Assembly (NCBI GenBank): GCA_947095585.1
Contig: OX352761.1
Location: 87,816,779-87,880,778 of the forward strand
Length of the DNA: 64,000 bases
Reading direction: 5' to 3'
Source: Nephrocerus scutellatus
Taxonomy: Eukaryota > Arthropoda > Insecta > Diptera > Pipunculidae
Shown here: one piece after another, positions 1-9,678 of the stretch
Numbering within the stretch: position 1 is the stretch's first letter
Layout of the letters: every line of letters begins with the position of its first letter
Program-made: the position numbers and the translations under genes
Notes under the pieces: generated by a model
The model's input: only the letters and a program-made list of their open reading frames with translations
What the model was told of the DNA's origin: nothing
Databases searched by the model: none

Positions 1-2
1 GA

Positions 3-1193
3 ATAACTAAAATCCAGGATAAAACAAGATATGAACTTAAAACTGAAAAATTCACTGACAATTATTTTAATGAAATGATTAAAAGATACATATTAGGAAA
101 ATACGTTTGTGGTATTTATTTTGATGACGATGATGGATTCAACCATTTTCAGAAAGTGTTTTCATCCATTATTTTACCCTCCAGTAATATTAAAGTTCTA
201 CGAACGCGACGAATAGTAGTAGACATAGAGAATTTCGAAAAGTTTAAGGAAATCATTTATCAAATACATTTGGATGGAATTCATGCAGGCATAAATAAAG
301 TAATTAAAATATTTGAGGAAAATTACTTTTTTTCAAATTATGCTAGGTTAACACAACAAATAATAAATGAATGCGAAATGTGCAATACATGTAAGTTCGA
401 ACATCAGGCTACAAACAGACCTTTTAAAGTGACACCACCCGTAACGGAAAGACGAGAAAAATTTGTCGTAGATATTTGGGTCTGGGAACAGCAGAGTTAT
501 CTAACATGCATTGACCTTTATTCCAAGTATGCTATGGTAGAATTTGTATCTTCACGTACCTGGTTAGAATCAAAGAGAGCTTTGTTAAAAGTATTTAATA
601 CAATGGGTGTACCAAAAACAATCAAAATGGACCAAGATCCATGTTTAATAAACGAACTTATGAAAAAATGGTTAGAAGATTTAAAGATTAATACAGAAAT
701 AACAACAGGCAAGACAGGAATTGGCGACATTGAAAGGCTACATGGTAGTCTTAATGAAAAATTAAGGTTAATAAATACAGGATCAGACAAAGAATTAAAA
801 TTATTAGCAATTGAACAAATAATATTCACATATAATCATACCTAAATACATACTTCTACTAACAGACGTCCTTTTGAGATATTCTTCCAAAACAAAGAAC
901 CCAGTGTTGACCCACAAATTATTAAAGAAAAAAGAATAAACAATATTACTAAGAACAGAAAAGAACACGAAGTAGATACAAAATATTTGAAAAACAAAAG
1001 AAATATTAAATCAAATAATCCGTTTATTAGAATAAAACATCCAATTAAACAAGAAGGAGATCATGTAGTTGTTAGAGTAGATAAACAAGGCAGGACTAGG
1101 AAAAAGTTTAAATATGATTTTCGTAGGAAAAAGAAATCTAATACCCATAATAATTCTAGGGATCCGGAAAACGAAACCACCCAGACAGCATAG
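3..1193 (+). pseudogene. pol: Errantivirus-type pol, 3' part (integrase), one nonsense codon
   Basis: The reading frame is open from base 3, so the 5' part of pol lies outside the window. Counting from the Met at 75, an integrase zinc-binding HHCC pattern is visible (H65-x4-H70, then C103-x2-C106). The catalytic core has D133, an Asp at 186 and E220 in the ERLHG context, close to D-x34/35-E spacing. The frame is interrupted by TAA at 843-845 and then resumes without a shift to 1193, ending in a Lys/Arg-rich integrase tail. Env-like sequence and an LTR beginning AGTGACATA follow, which is the order of 17.6/297/gypsy-like insect errantiviruses. The integrase would insert the cDNA copy into chromatin. 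The family is known; the subfamily (17.6/297-like) is inferred from the LTR start. Dead unless the stop is a sequencing error. Confidence 0.85.
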
Positions 1194-1203
1194 TTTCAGG
1201 ATA

Positions 1204-2091
1204 ATGCACATGTTTTTAATATTCTTAAGTATCATAACCACATTAAAGAAATCCAATTATCAATAACTTTAGCCAAAATTGGCATATTCAACCCGAGACT
1301 ATTCGATATTGAGTCATTTGAACACATCAATACCCTTGAGTTAGAAACGATCAAAATATCCTTATGGCAGAAAAACGAATTACTAATTTTTATTTTATCC
1401 TTACCTATATATTCCGATCCTAAACTAATATATAAAATCATTCCTATTCCCAACGAACGATTTGAAGAACTCGATTTTGACATTATAAACGAAAAATTTA
1501 TTCTAGAAAACTATGATAATTAAAAATGGCAAACTATTTCCGATTAACAATGAATGCATTAAAAATGTAATGAACAGTAATAAAGTGAATTGTAATCTCA
1601 GAATAAATACTATAGAAGAAATAGTTCGATTAAACGAAAATTCCATAATCACCAAAAACATAAAAAAACAAGAATTAATTAATAACTGTGGATTAGTAAA
1701 AACAAATGTAATTGGTAATAATTTAATTAAAATTGAAAATTGTAAAATCCAATTAAATAACCGAACAATTCAAGCCACTTGGCACAACAAAAATGAAGAT
1801 TTTATTTTACCAGAAATCGACAAAATTATACATAAAAATATATTAGATAACATTACTTTACAAGAATTACATTTAAACCACAAAAAATTGGTAAAACATA
1901 CTTCTTACGCAGGAGCAATTTTTATTATAATATGTATTCTTCTTATCATTATATATACATATCTCAACATTGTAAAACCAAAGAATCATACGAATCGTAA
2001 TATTAAATTTAGCCACGAGGACGTGCCTCAATCCAAAGGAGTGAGGAGTGACATACCCACAAATCCCCAGACATCTAAAAATATATTCTAA
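1204..2091 (+). pseudogene. env: Errantivirus env remnant (signal peptide, partial ectodomain, membrane anchor)
   Basis: Ten bases after the pol stop an ATG at 1204 begins a short hydrophobic leader that looks like a signal peptide, then stops. Env-like coding continues in another frame from about 1263 to 1524, and again in the first frame from 1513 to 2091. The last stretch (192 codons from 1513) has a hydrophobic segment at residues about 133-154 followed by a basic tail of about 38 residues, the usual type I anchor and cytoplasmic tail. The total is well short of a typical errantivirus Env of roughly 450-500 residues, so much of the outer domain between signal peptide and stem is missing. 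The reading frame runs into the 3' LTR, as is common in this group. Assignment rests on position and membrane layout, not on strong sequence motifs. Confidence 0.7.
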
Positions 2092-2480
2092 TGTCTTTAA
2101 TCAATAACCATCCCTTAAGTTTACGACTCTGCAACGCGTGCTTTATATTTAATTTATGATCGATTAATGCGTGCTTTGTATTTAATTTATGATCTATTAA
2201 CATTCCAAAGTTTAAGACTCTGCAGCTGTGCAAACACGTTGCGTATGCGCAATATAGAGCAACAAAGTTGCGCACAACTTTGTTGAATAAAACCCTAATC
2301 GTAATTTCGCGTTTGATCACATAGTCTTACATATTGCAGAATCGTTTGTTTATTCAGGTGGCCAGAATCGTAGCTGGATCATCCGTTCATTTAATAACTT
2401 AATAGTCTACACGCACTTTGTATCTTGGCCTTCGGAGTCCATATGCAATACGCATGATTCTTTGGCAACCGAGGTTTATC

Positions 2481-2516
2481 TATAAATTAGAATTGTAAGA
2501 TCAGTACAGATTCAGA
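2481..2516 (+). promoter_or_regulatory. LTR core promoter: TATA box and initiator
   Basis: TATAAATT at 2481 is followed about 30 bases later by TTCAGATTT (A near 2514), a good arthropod TCAKT-like initiator. It sits centrally in the LTR, upstream of the polyadenylation signal, as expected for the U3/R border. Confidence 0.5.
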
Positions 2517-2546
2517 TTTAGTTTTGACTTGGTTCAACCAACAACA

Positions 2547-2552
2547 AATAAA
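2547..2552 (+). terminator. Polyadenylation signal AATAAA in the errantivirus LTR
   Basis: AATAAA lies about 35 bases after the predicted start site, in a GT/T-rich context (TTCATTTATTTTCACTGGTG). This is consistent with a short R region ending the element transcript. Confidence 0.5.
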
Positions 2553-2845
2553 GTTCATTTATTTTCACTGGTGTAAAAGTTTTGTTTCTTTTTATTCTAA
2601 GTCTCATTCTGGCAAGTTGGCCGGAATTAAAACAAATTTTTTTAAAGTAACTACTTCAGTTACATTTTTGTATAAGTATAGTATCTATATATATCTAGTA
2701 ATAAACATAGTGATAGTATTATTATAGTATGTATATATATGATCTGATAACACGAAGGTGTCTATATAATTGTATTGTATACATATATTTTATATATATG
2801 GTATAGCAATAGCAATAGTATAGTATCTATATATATCTAGTAATG

Positions 2846-4001
2846 GTAATGAAATATGTTTAGATTATGTAGCAATAATCGAGTAATGCTAGTAATGTAG
2901 TATGGTGGTATGTACAATACTAATAATAATAATATATTTGTGTTAATGAATGTACTAATTAATTAGATTGTACTAATTAGGTTATGTAATAATAATCGCG
3001 TAATGCTAGTAATGTAGTATGATGGTATGTACAATACTAATAATAATAATATATTTGTGTAATGTTAATGAAATATGTGTAGATGTACTAATTATATTAT
3101 GTAATAATAATCGCGTAATGCTAGTAATGTAGTATGGTGGTATGTACAATACTAATAATAATAATATATTTGTGTAATGTTAATGAAATATGTGTAGATG
3201 TACTAATTAGATTATGTAATAATAATCGCGTAATGCTAGTAATGTAGTATGGTGGTATGTACAATACTAATAATAATAATATATTTGTGTAATGTTAATG
3301 AAATATGTGTAGATGTACTAATTAGATTATGTAATAATAATCGCGTAATGCTAGTAATGTCGTATGGTGGTATGTACAATACTAATAATAATAATATATT
3401 TGTGTTAATGAATGTACTAATTAATTAGATTGTACTAATTAGATTATGTAATAATAATCGCGTAATGCTAGTAATGTAGTATGATGGTATGTAAAATACT
3501 AATAATAATAATATATTTGTGTAATGTTAATGAAATATGTGTAGATGTACTAATTATATTATGTAATAATAATCGCGTAATGCTAGTAATGAAGTATGGT
3601 GGTATGTACAATACTAATAATAATAATATATTTGTGTAATGTTAATGAAATATGTGTATATGTACTAATTAGATTATGTAATAATAATCGCGTAATGCTA
3701 GTAATGTAGTATGGTGGTATGTACAATACTAATAATAATAATATATTTGTGTTAATGAATGTACTAATTAATTAGATTGTACTAATTAGATTATGTAATA
3801 ATAATCGCGTAATGCTAGTAATGTAGTATGATGGTATGTACAATTCTAATAATAATAATATATTTGTGTTAACGAATGTACTAATTAATTAGATTGTACT
3901 AATTAGATTATGTAATAATAATCGCGTAATGCTAGTAATGTAGTATGGTGGTATGTACAATACTAATAATAATAATATATTTGTGTAATGTTAATGAAAT
4001 A
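2846..4001. repeat. Minisatellite, about 10 units of 115-117 bp
   Basis: The motif AATAATCGCGTAATGCTAG recurs with spacings of 115, 115, 115, 117, 115, 115, 117 and 117 bases. Each unit also carries GGTATGTACAATACTAATAA and a TAA-triplet run. Two unit subtypes exist, one with a GTTAATGAATGTACTAATTA insert and one with AATGTTAATGAAATATG. Units are contiguous with no unique spacers. The array lies inside the putative LTR. Confidence 0.95.
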
Positions 4002-4023
4002 TTTTTAGAAAGGTTTATTGGGT

Positions 4024-4338
4024 TTAGTGATAGATTTTAATGAGTAATTTTGCTTTTTTGGTGCTGCTTTCAAATGGGCAGGCAGTGTTATTTGAAATTC
4101 TTTCTAGGGGATCCTGAACTTCTTCAGTAAGGCTTGCCAATGGAAGATCATCTTCATCGATGAATACACAGCTTTGATCACACAGGTGCTCATTTTCAAA
4201 GTGCGTTGGAAATTCTTGAAATGCAATGCTGGCTTGGCCGAGGGTGCACGAAATCTCAAACGATGTTGAACTGTTGCAGAATACTTCACCACATTTAAAA
4301 TTGCAGTACATAGCTGTTGTGTACTTTAAATGGTACAA
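4024..4338 (-). CDS. LTR-borne ORF, 104 codons, Cys-rich zinc-finger-like protein (copy A)
   Basis: The frame starts at 4338 with a second Met ten codons in. The N-terminal half has CNFKCGEVF near residue 12, further Cys residues, and a late HFENEHLCDQSC block, loosely like a degenerate C2H2 finger. The C-terminal half is acidic (IDEDDLPLASLTEEVQD). A second copy at 11981-12313 is almost identical through about residue 93, then the two differ by a small indel that changes the last residues. The ORF is in the same sense as the retroelement. A long non-repetitive leader precedes it, so it may be a captured host promoter plus first exon. I do not recognise the parent gene; function unknown. Confidence 0.45.
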   Translation of the reverse strand: MYHLKYTTAMYCNFKCGEVFCNSSTSFEISCTLGQASIAFQEFPTHFENEHLCDQSCVFIDEDDLPLASLTEEVQDPLERISNNTACPFESSTKKAKLLIKIYH

Positions 4339-4937
4339 AACTTCGAAAATCCAAAGTTCTTTTAAATTATTACGTTTTAATAAGGAATAACTGCGCTCCC
4401 ACCGAGCACTTGCACTGTCAGTGTCCTCAGAAAATAAAATTCACAATCGGGTGCTCCTCCAACTTGTCGGATGTCAGTTCCCCTTTTCAGCTTTCAATTG
4501 GGGTTATGTGATGTCAATCAATCATTCACCAGCGAGGCTTGGGAAACCAGAACACACGATGTCGCCGCTTGACGCTGCAACCACTTTTTCTCGATTCGAC
4601 CAGACAACAGCACGAATTCACACTCTACGCGTTTTTCCGATGATTACCAATTAATAATCGCATAAAGAGAAATGACTATGGTGAACAATATCAGACGAGT
4701 TCTCTCCAATGTGCACCAGATAGGCCAAAAGCAAAAATAAAAGTGCCCAAACGCCATCATCAAAAATTGCCATCCGGCCACAACAACCTCATGTCAGTTC
4801 TGCCAACTTAGTGATGAGTAAAAGCCCATGTCGTGCCTATTGCGTTTACACGATGAATTTAGTATCCAGTGAATTTAATTTCCAGTGAAACTCGCATTGA
4901 ATAATTGGAATGACCGTCGACGAAGGCGGTCGTTACA
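4339..4937 (-). other. Leader/promoter-like stretch upstream of the LTR ORF
   Basis: This 600-base segment has balanced composition, unlike the AT-rich minisatellite, and lies between the LTR start and the ORF. On the minus strand near its outer end two imperfect repeats follow each other (TTCACTGGAAATTAAA and TTCACTGGATACTAAA). No clear TATA box is seen. The same segment lies at 12314-12909 with a few differences. It could hold the U3 promoter of the element or be the 5' untranslated region of a captured gene. Confidence 0.35.
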
Positions 4938-5089
4938 AATCGTGGGGCTGTCCCACACCAGAGAGGAGAGGTCTCAAGCCGAGCCTAACACTTACGTGGA
5001 GCGGTTCCTAGCATATGCTTTAACTACTAGGAAATCGTCTTCTGTTACGACGGGACGAATGAGGTGAAACGAATTATCGCCAAGGTGGG

Positions 5090-6090
5090 TTAGTTAAGTG
5101 CGGATATCCTTAACATGGTAGGTACCCAACACCTTCCCCTCCAGACTCCTGATACGGTAGGCCACGTTACCAACCTTGCCATCGATGATAGCTGGGACAA
5201 ATTTGGCTGACAATTTGGCCGAGAACTTATTCGCAGCGTTACTTTGGACAAACGATCTAACGAAGACGGGTTGGTTAAGACTAAAATGTCAATGTCTACT
5301 TCGTAAGTTATACGGCTGCGCCGATTTTTCATGAGCAACCCGGAGGTAATGCCCAATCTTATGTTTGACCAAGCTGAGGCGGTTTGCTTTAGCCAGTGCA
5401 AACAATTCATTGGAATCGTCTGATACACCTAGTAAGCTCCTTAACGCGTACTCTGACCCATGCAGAGACATGTGCTGACCGAACACGAGATAATGGGGAG
5501 AATAGTGCACAGTATCATGTACGGAATTGCGTAGAGCCGCGGCTAACTCCGGCAGGCATCCGTCCCACTCAGTATGTGGTTGACTCGCTCCGAGGCATTG
5601 CTCTGGGGGGAGTGAACGGGTGTGCGGACATGACAGACTCCATATTTTGTCAACAGATCCCTAAACAGAAGGGAAGTAAACTGCCGACCACTGTCGGAAG
5701 TCACTACTTCCGGAACAGAAAATATCAAGAAAACCTCGTTTTCCAAAAAGGCGCACATCAAGGGAGCCGTGGCTTCTCGTAAGGCTTTGATAATAACAAA
5801 CTTGGAAAAGTGGTCAAGAACTATGACGATGTATGCATTTCCCCTTTTGGAGCGGGGATACGGACCCAGAAAATCGATGAAAAGCTTCTGAAAGGGACGC
5901 GTAGACACTACAGAAGCCCCCATGGCTGGTCGAGTTGAATAATTTACCGCCTTATTCATCTTACACTTAGGGCAGCGGGCAACAAATTCCTTCACTTGAC
6001 TCGACATGCGGGGCCAAAAAAATTGTCGCCTTGTAGCCTTTCGAGTGTTTTGCTTCTGCCTAAATGTGCTGAGGTGGTTGGATTATGGGC
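5090..6090 (-). pseudogene. pol: mdg3-like integrase, with GPY-like C-terminal region
   Basis: From the Met at 6007 the integrase core shows CPKC (C12, C15) of the zinc finger, then D45, D105 and E140, a D-x34-E spacing. The zinc-finger histidines upstream of 6007 are degraded. The frame then shifts: 5510-5289 encodes a linker (YLVFGQHMSLHG) and a third frame (5300-5090) encodes AKFVPAIIDGKVGNVAYRI, a GPY/F-like module of gypsy integrases. It ends about 150 bases before the putative 3' LTR. At least two frameshifts make it non-functional. Confidence 0.85.
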
Positions 6091-6263
6091 TTGTTCGATC
6101 AGGTTGCTAGTCATGGACTGGGGCACAACTAATTTAAAAACAGGGATGTCTGAGTCGAGGTACCGTAACCCATATGCCGGAGCGATGAGAATTTTGTTGT
6201 CCCGAATTGCAAAGTTGTGAGTACAGTCCTTCTTTGTTGTATTTTGGTGAGCTTGGCCACATA

Positions 6264-7240
6264 CTACGGTTCCTGAAAAGAGGGAGAATTTAGATCAATA
6301 TGTAACACCGGTGTCGACAAGCTGGAGATAGTTAAGGAATCAGAAATATCCGCATGTTCAACAGAACCTATCAGTCGACCCTCATATGGCGTATCAGAAT
6401 CGTTAGGACAAGCACTATGGGCAGGACTGTCTTCGCCAAAAGCCCGAGATAGCGTATCCGGTACAACATTGACTGATCCTTTTCGGTATCCAATTTGAAA
6501 GTCAAATGCCTGAAGCTTTAGACTCCATCGTGCAAGCCGCCCAGACAGATCCTTTCGTGTCATTAGCCAACGCAAACTAGAGTGATCCGTGTAGATCACG
6601 AAGGTATAACACTCTATATAGGGCCTGAATTTTTTTACACTAAGTACACTCCAATTCTGTCACGGAATAGTTCCGTTGAGCCGCGTTGAGTTTGTGGGAG
6701 ATAAACTCAACGGGCCTCTCGTTACCTTCGTCGTCAGTCTGAAAAAGAACGCTGCCCACGCCGACTGTACTAGCATCACACTGTATGAAAAAGGGCTTAT
6801 TGTAATCCGGGTTAGCCAATACGGGGGCAGACGATAACGCATTCTTCAGAGCGTTGAAAGAAACATCTGCGGCCGCTGGCCATTTTGACTTCGTCTTGCC
6901 GGTGAGGTCGGTGAGCGGGGCAGCCAAAGCAGCAAAGTTGCTTATGAAGCGGCGATACCAACCACACATTCCCAGGAAGCGCCTGATTTGTTTGGTGGTC
7001 GTAGGGGTAGGGAACTACAATATGGCTCTACACTTCTCTGGGTTGGTACGGAGGCATCCATCGCCGACGACATACCCCAGGTAGTCTACTTCCCGCAACA
7101 CGAATTTGCTCTTGGCCAAATTAATGGTCAGACCAGCGATTTTCAGGAGGCGGGCTACCTCCCTCAACAACCCAAAATGCTCAGCAAGTATAGCAGAGGT
7201 GACCAGGAGGTCATCGAGGTACACAAAGATCTTATCATGT
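6264..7240 (-). pseudogene. pol: mdg3-like RT (palm/thumb) and RNase H, RT fingers deleted
   Basis: YLDD is present at the start of the 7224-7015 frame, followed by typical thumb sequence (LAKSKFVLREVDYLGY). After a frame change the connection and RNase H follow from 6969: WYRRFISNFAALAAPLTDLT, then CDAST. RNase H continues from 6599 with YTDHSSLRWL and the tail around GSVNVVPDTLSR. Directly upstream of YLDD, at about 7240, the sequence joins the very beginning of RT, so the finger and first palm segments (about 130 residues or more) are missing. The remaining part also has frameshifts near 6980 and 6640. Confidence 0.88.
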
Positions 7241-7244
7241 AACT

Positions 7245-8135
7245 GATGGCAGGGGAAACGGAGTAAAACCGCTGTTTAACCGGCTTAGCCGACCCAACGT
7301 CTATGGAATGTGTTATAAACGACGTTCGTCCCAAGCCTACTTTGTCACTGGCCGGAAAGAGTTCTTTAATAATGTTCAGTTTCTGTTGATCACTATCCGT
7401 GAGAACATGATATTTAGGCGTAGTGGGGTGCTCTAGAAAGTCGTCTGAGACGTTCAAGGAACAGAGTTTCGGAACTATCCCAAACCGTTTCCAAAAGTCT
7501 ATCCCTAGGTAAAGCGGTTGTTCCAAGGATGGGACTAGGTAGAGCGTAAATCTATGAGTGACCCCGTTAAAGCTAACGATCGCCTCGATATAACCATGTA
7601 CACGCTGAGACTGACCACTCGCTGTGCGAATCGGCATAGGAAAATTGTGCACATTCACAAAAGGGTTCGCCAAGAATTTCTCAGACCCGCGTCCCAATAC
7701 GCTGATAGTAGCCCCACTATCTAACAGGCCTCTAAACGGGATGTTATTGACTAAGACGTTCGCGTATGGCCGATTATCGCCATCTTCTGGAGCCACCACC
7801 GAGGAAATAATGTCGGATCGCATTTTCTTTTGTTGGTCCCAGTATTTTTGGTACCGCCGTAATCTAGTAGACTGCTTGGACAACATATGGCCAACCTTAT
7901 TCGTTAAGGGGTTGTGATTATTATAAAGATGTATTCGACGTGGTTTAGAGCGACCAGGCACTACTAAGACCTCTTTGCTATCGTGGTCGATAACCGTCGA
8001 GTCTGTGGGCCGGTATTGCTGCACATACCCTGTGAGTTGCTGCTGGGCGTACCCGATTCCCAGTTCTCCGAGAACCAACTTGCTGGTTTTCCGCACTTCT
8101 CTGACACCGAGGAGTAATGGTGTCCTTTTGACCAC
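7245..8135 (-). pseudogene. pol: mdg3-like aspartic protease and first residues of RT
   Basis: In the 8135 frame LLDSGATISVL (Asp at residue 139) is the retropepsin active site. Flap-like and LGIDFWKRFG segments follow. Past residue about 277, HSIDVGSAKPVKQRFYSVSP is the conserved lead-in to gypsy RT. The frame then breaks at about 7240, where the internal RT deletion joins a different frame. The protease domain itself is uninterrupted from residue 120 to about 240. Confidence 0.88.
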
Positions 8136-9678
8136 ATCGATAGCAGAAGATACCAGTTGGGGCTATAGGGCAATTCATGAAGGTATGTCCCGTGTTCGAA
8201 CAATTGAAACAAATTCGGTAGTTAGTCGGTACGGAAGATGTGGTTTCATGGTTGTCGGAGCATCTGGTTCCATTCTGTCGCGGACATCGGAATCTTGAGG
8301 GTCGTCTGCAAGGCTGATAGGGGGCGTCCGATGGTCGCATCGGTTATAGAGGCACCCCCGCATGGCACGCCCATCTCTATCGCTTCATACGAGTCCTTGG
8401 AGAGTTCATTGATGCTCCGTCGGGTGTACAAGGCCGATTCGGGTGGGGCTTTAACGCATTTTAACGCATCCTCCCATGCTGTGCAGCTATTGATCAGCTC
8501 GTTAATATTGCTAAACTGGCGATCGGTAAGGTGAAACTGCAAAGCGGGTTTCATATTTGCGATTAATAATTGTAGGAATTCCTCATCGGTATACGGCATC
8601 GAGTGTTAGACCCCACAAGTGATGATGGAATTCCATAAAACTCTCATTAGGGTGCTGTTTCCGAGCCTCGATTGTCTTTCGTATTTCGAGCGAAGTTCTC
8701 CGGTCGCGAAATCTTTCTATGAAGTCAGTCTTAAACTCATTCCATGAGGCCATGGGATGATGCCTTCGATATATCCAGTACCACTGGAGGGCGACGTCCC
8801 TCAACACTGTACTCATTTCCATCAATAGCATCTCCGAGGACAAATTCATAGTGGATGCTACAGTTTCCAACTGGAAGAAAAACATGTCGACGGTAGTCCC
8901 GACGAATGACCGTTGTACATTATACCACTGCCAGATATCTGGCGATGACCATATCCAGCCGTAACTGAAGAAGATAGATTCGTTTGTCCACTCGTTGGAT
9001 GATGATCATTCCTTGGAGTGGGCAAATCAAACGTGCTGTTGTGCTGAAATCCTCGCGACGGATTCCAAAGGGATTGATGGGCGGCACCAGGTACACCGCC
9101 AGGAGCCGAATGGCCGGGATTAGTAGTGACTATCAAAGGTGTCGTGGACATGTTCGGATGGGTCTTGAAGAGGGCGACGCTTGTAGCCTGGGTATGGGGA
9201 GCCACTAAGGGTTTTCCGTTCATAGGGTTTGGATTTATAGCCGGCTGCTGTCGATCAAATGGTAATGAAGCTTGGGGATTAGTGAACGTATTCCCAGACT
9301 CGAAACTACCTTCCTGACATGAGGAACATTCAACCTTGGCTCGCAGGTCGTTCTGTTGATTATTTAGAGCGTGGATTTGCTCCGTTAACAAACGCAATTG
9401 CGACATCACGGCTGTCAGTAGAGTGTTAGCTTCCGTCGAAGAATGTGTATTCTCTGTTTGAGGTTCTATACTGAGCGAATTAGCGAATTAGAATTAGCGA
9501 GCGCGTTCGGATTCCGGGCCGCGCGTTTATGCATCCGCTTGGGAGCATCAACAGAACTAGCCTTTTCAGCCTCGATTTGTTGCTGCAAAGTCCGAGGAGA
9601 ATCGTCCGATCCGGACAGAAGTCCCCGAACCTCAAACTCTATTTCGAGTTCCTCCGGGGTCAAGGCGGTGACATCCAT
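7978..9678 (-). pseudogene. gag: mdg3-like gag, broken into at least five frames
   Basis: The start at 9678 begins MDVTALTPEELEIEFEVRGL, a SAP-like N-terminal motif seen in several insect gypsy Gags. A Pro/Gln-rich stretch follows (9409-8858). Capsid-like sequence with ALQWYWIYRRHHPMASWNEF matches the retrotransposon gag (PF03732-type) core (8885-8583). The C-terminal part has one good CCHC knuckle (CFNCSNTGHTFMNC) and a second in which the His is replaced (CYRCGQKDTITPRC) in the 8340-7978 frame. Successive pieces lie in different frames, so no full Gag can be made. Confidence 0.85.

Larger units (their letters stand above)
2047..2670 (+). repeat. 3' LTR of the errantivirus
   Basis: It starts with AGTGACATACCCAC straight after a purine-rich tract (AAAGGAGTGAGG at about 2036), matching the AGT-start LTRs of 17.6/297-type elements. 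It contains a TATA box (2481), an initiator-like TCAGAT and an AATAAA (2547). The right edge is set by homology: from 2671 (TATAAGTATAG) the sequence matches 11222 onward in the other copy of the host LTR. TATA is the favoured target of this element group, so the junction at TATA supports the boundary. The 5' LTR and the second target copy lie outside the window. Confidence 0.7.
2671..4937 (-). repeat. Putative 3' LTR with minisatellite and ORF, cut by the errantivirus
   Basis: On the minus strand it starts with TGTAACGACC next to the end of the integrase region. It then contains a leader-like stretch (4339-4937), an ORF (4024-4338) and a minisatellite (2846-4001). It aligns along its length with 11222-12909 apart from repeat number and scattered substitutions. 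At 2671 it is interrupted by the errantivirus LTR, so its true 3' end lies beyond the left edge of the window. A competing explanation is a tandem duplication that happens to border a gypsy element. Confidence 0.55.

Noticed and set aside
2846..4001. CRISPR-like array
   Set aside because: Units of 115-117 bp are contiguous and near-identical over their whole length with no spacers, in eukaryotic DNA. It is a minisatellite.
2671..4937. Helitron or simple segmental duplication for the repeated composite at 2671 and 10901
   Set aside because: No Helitron ends were seen, and placement exactly at both ends of a gypsy interior in direct orientation fits LTRs better. Not fully excluded.
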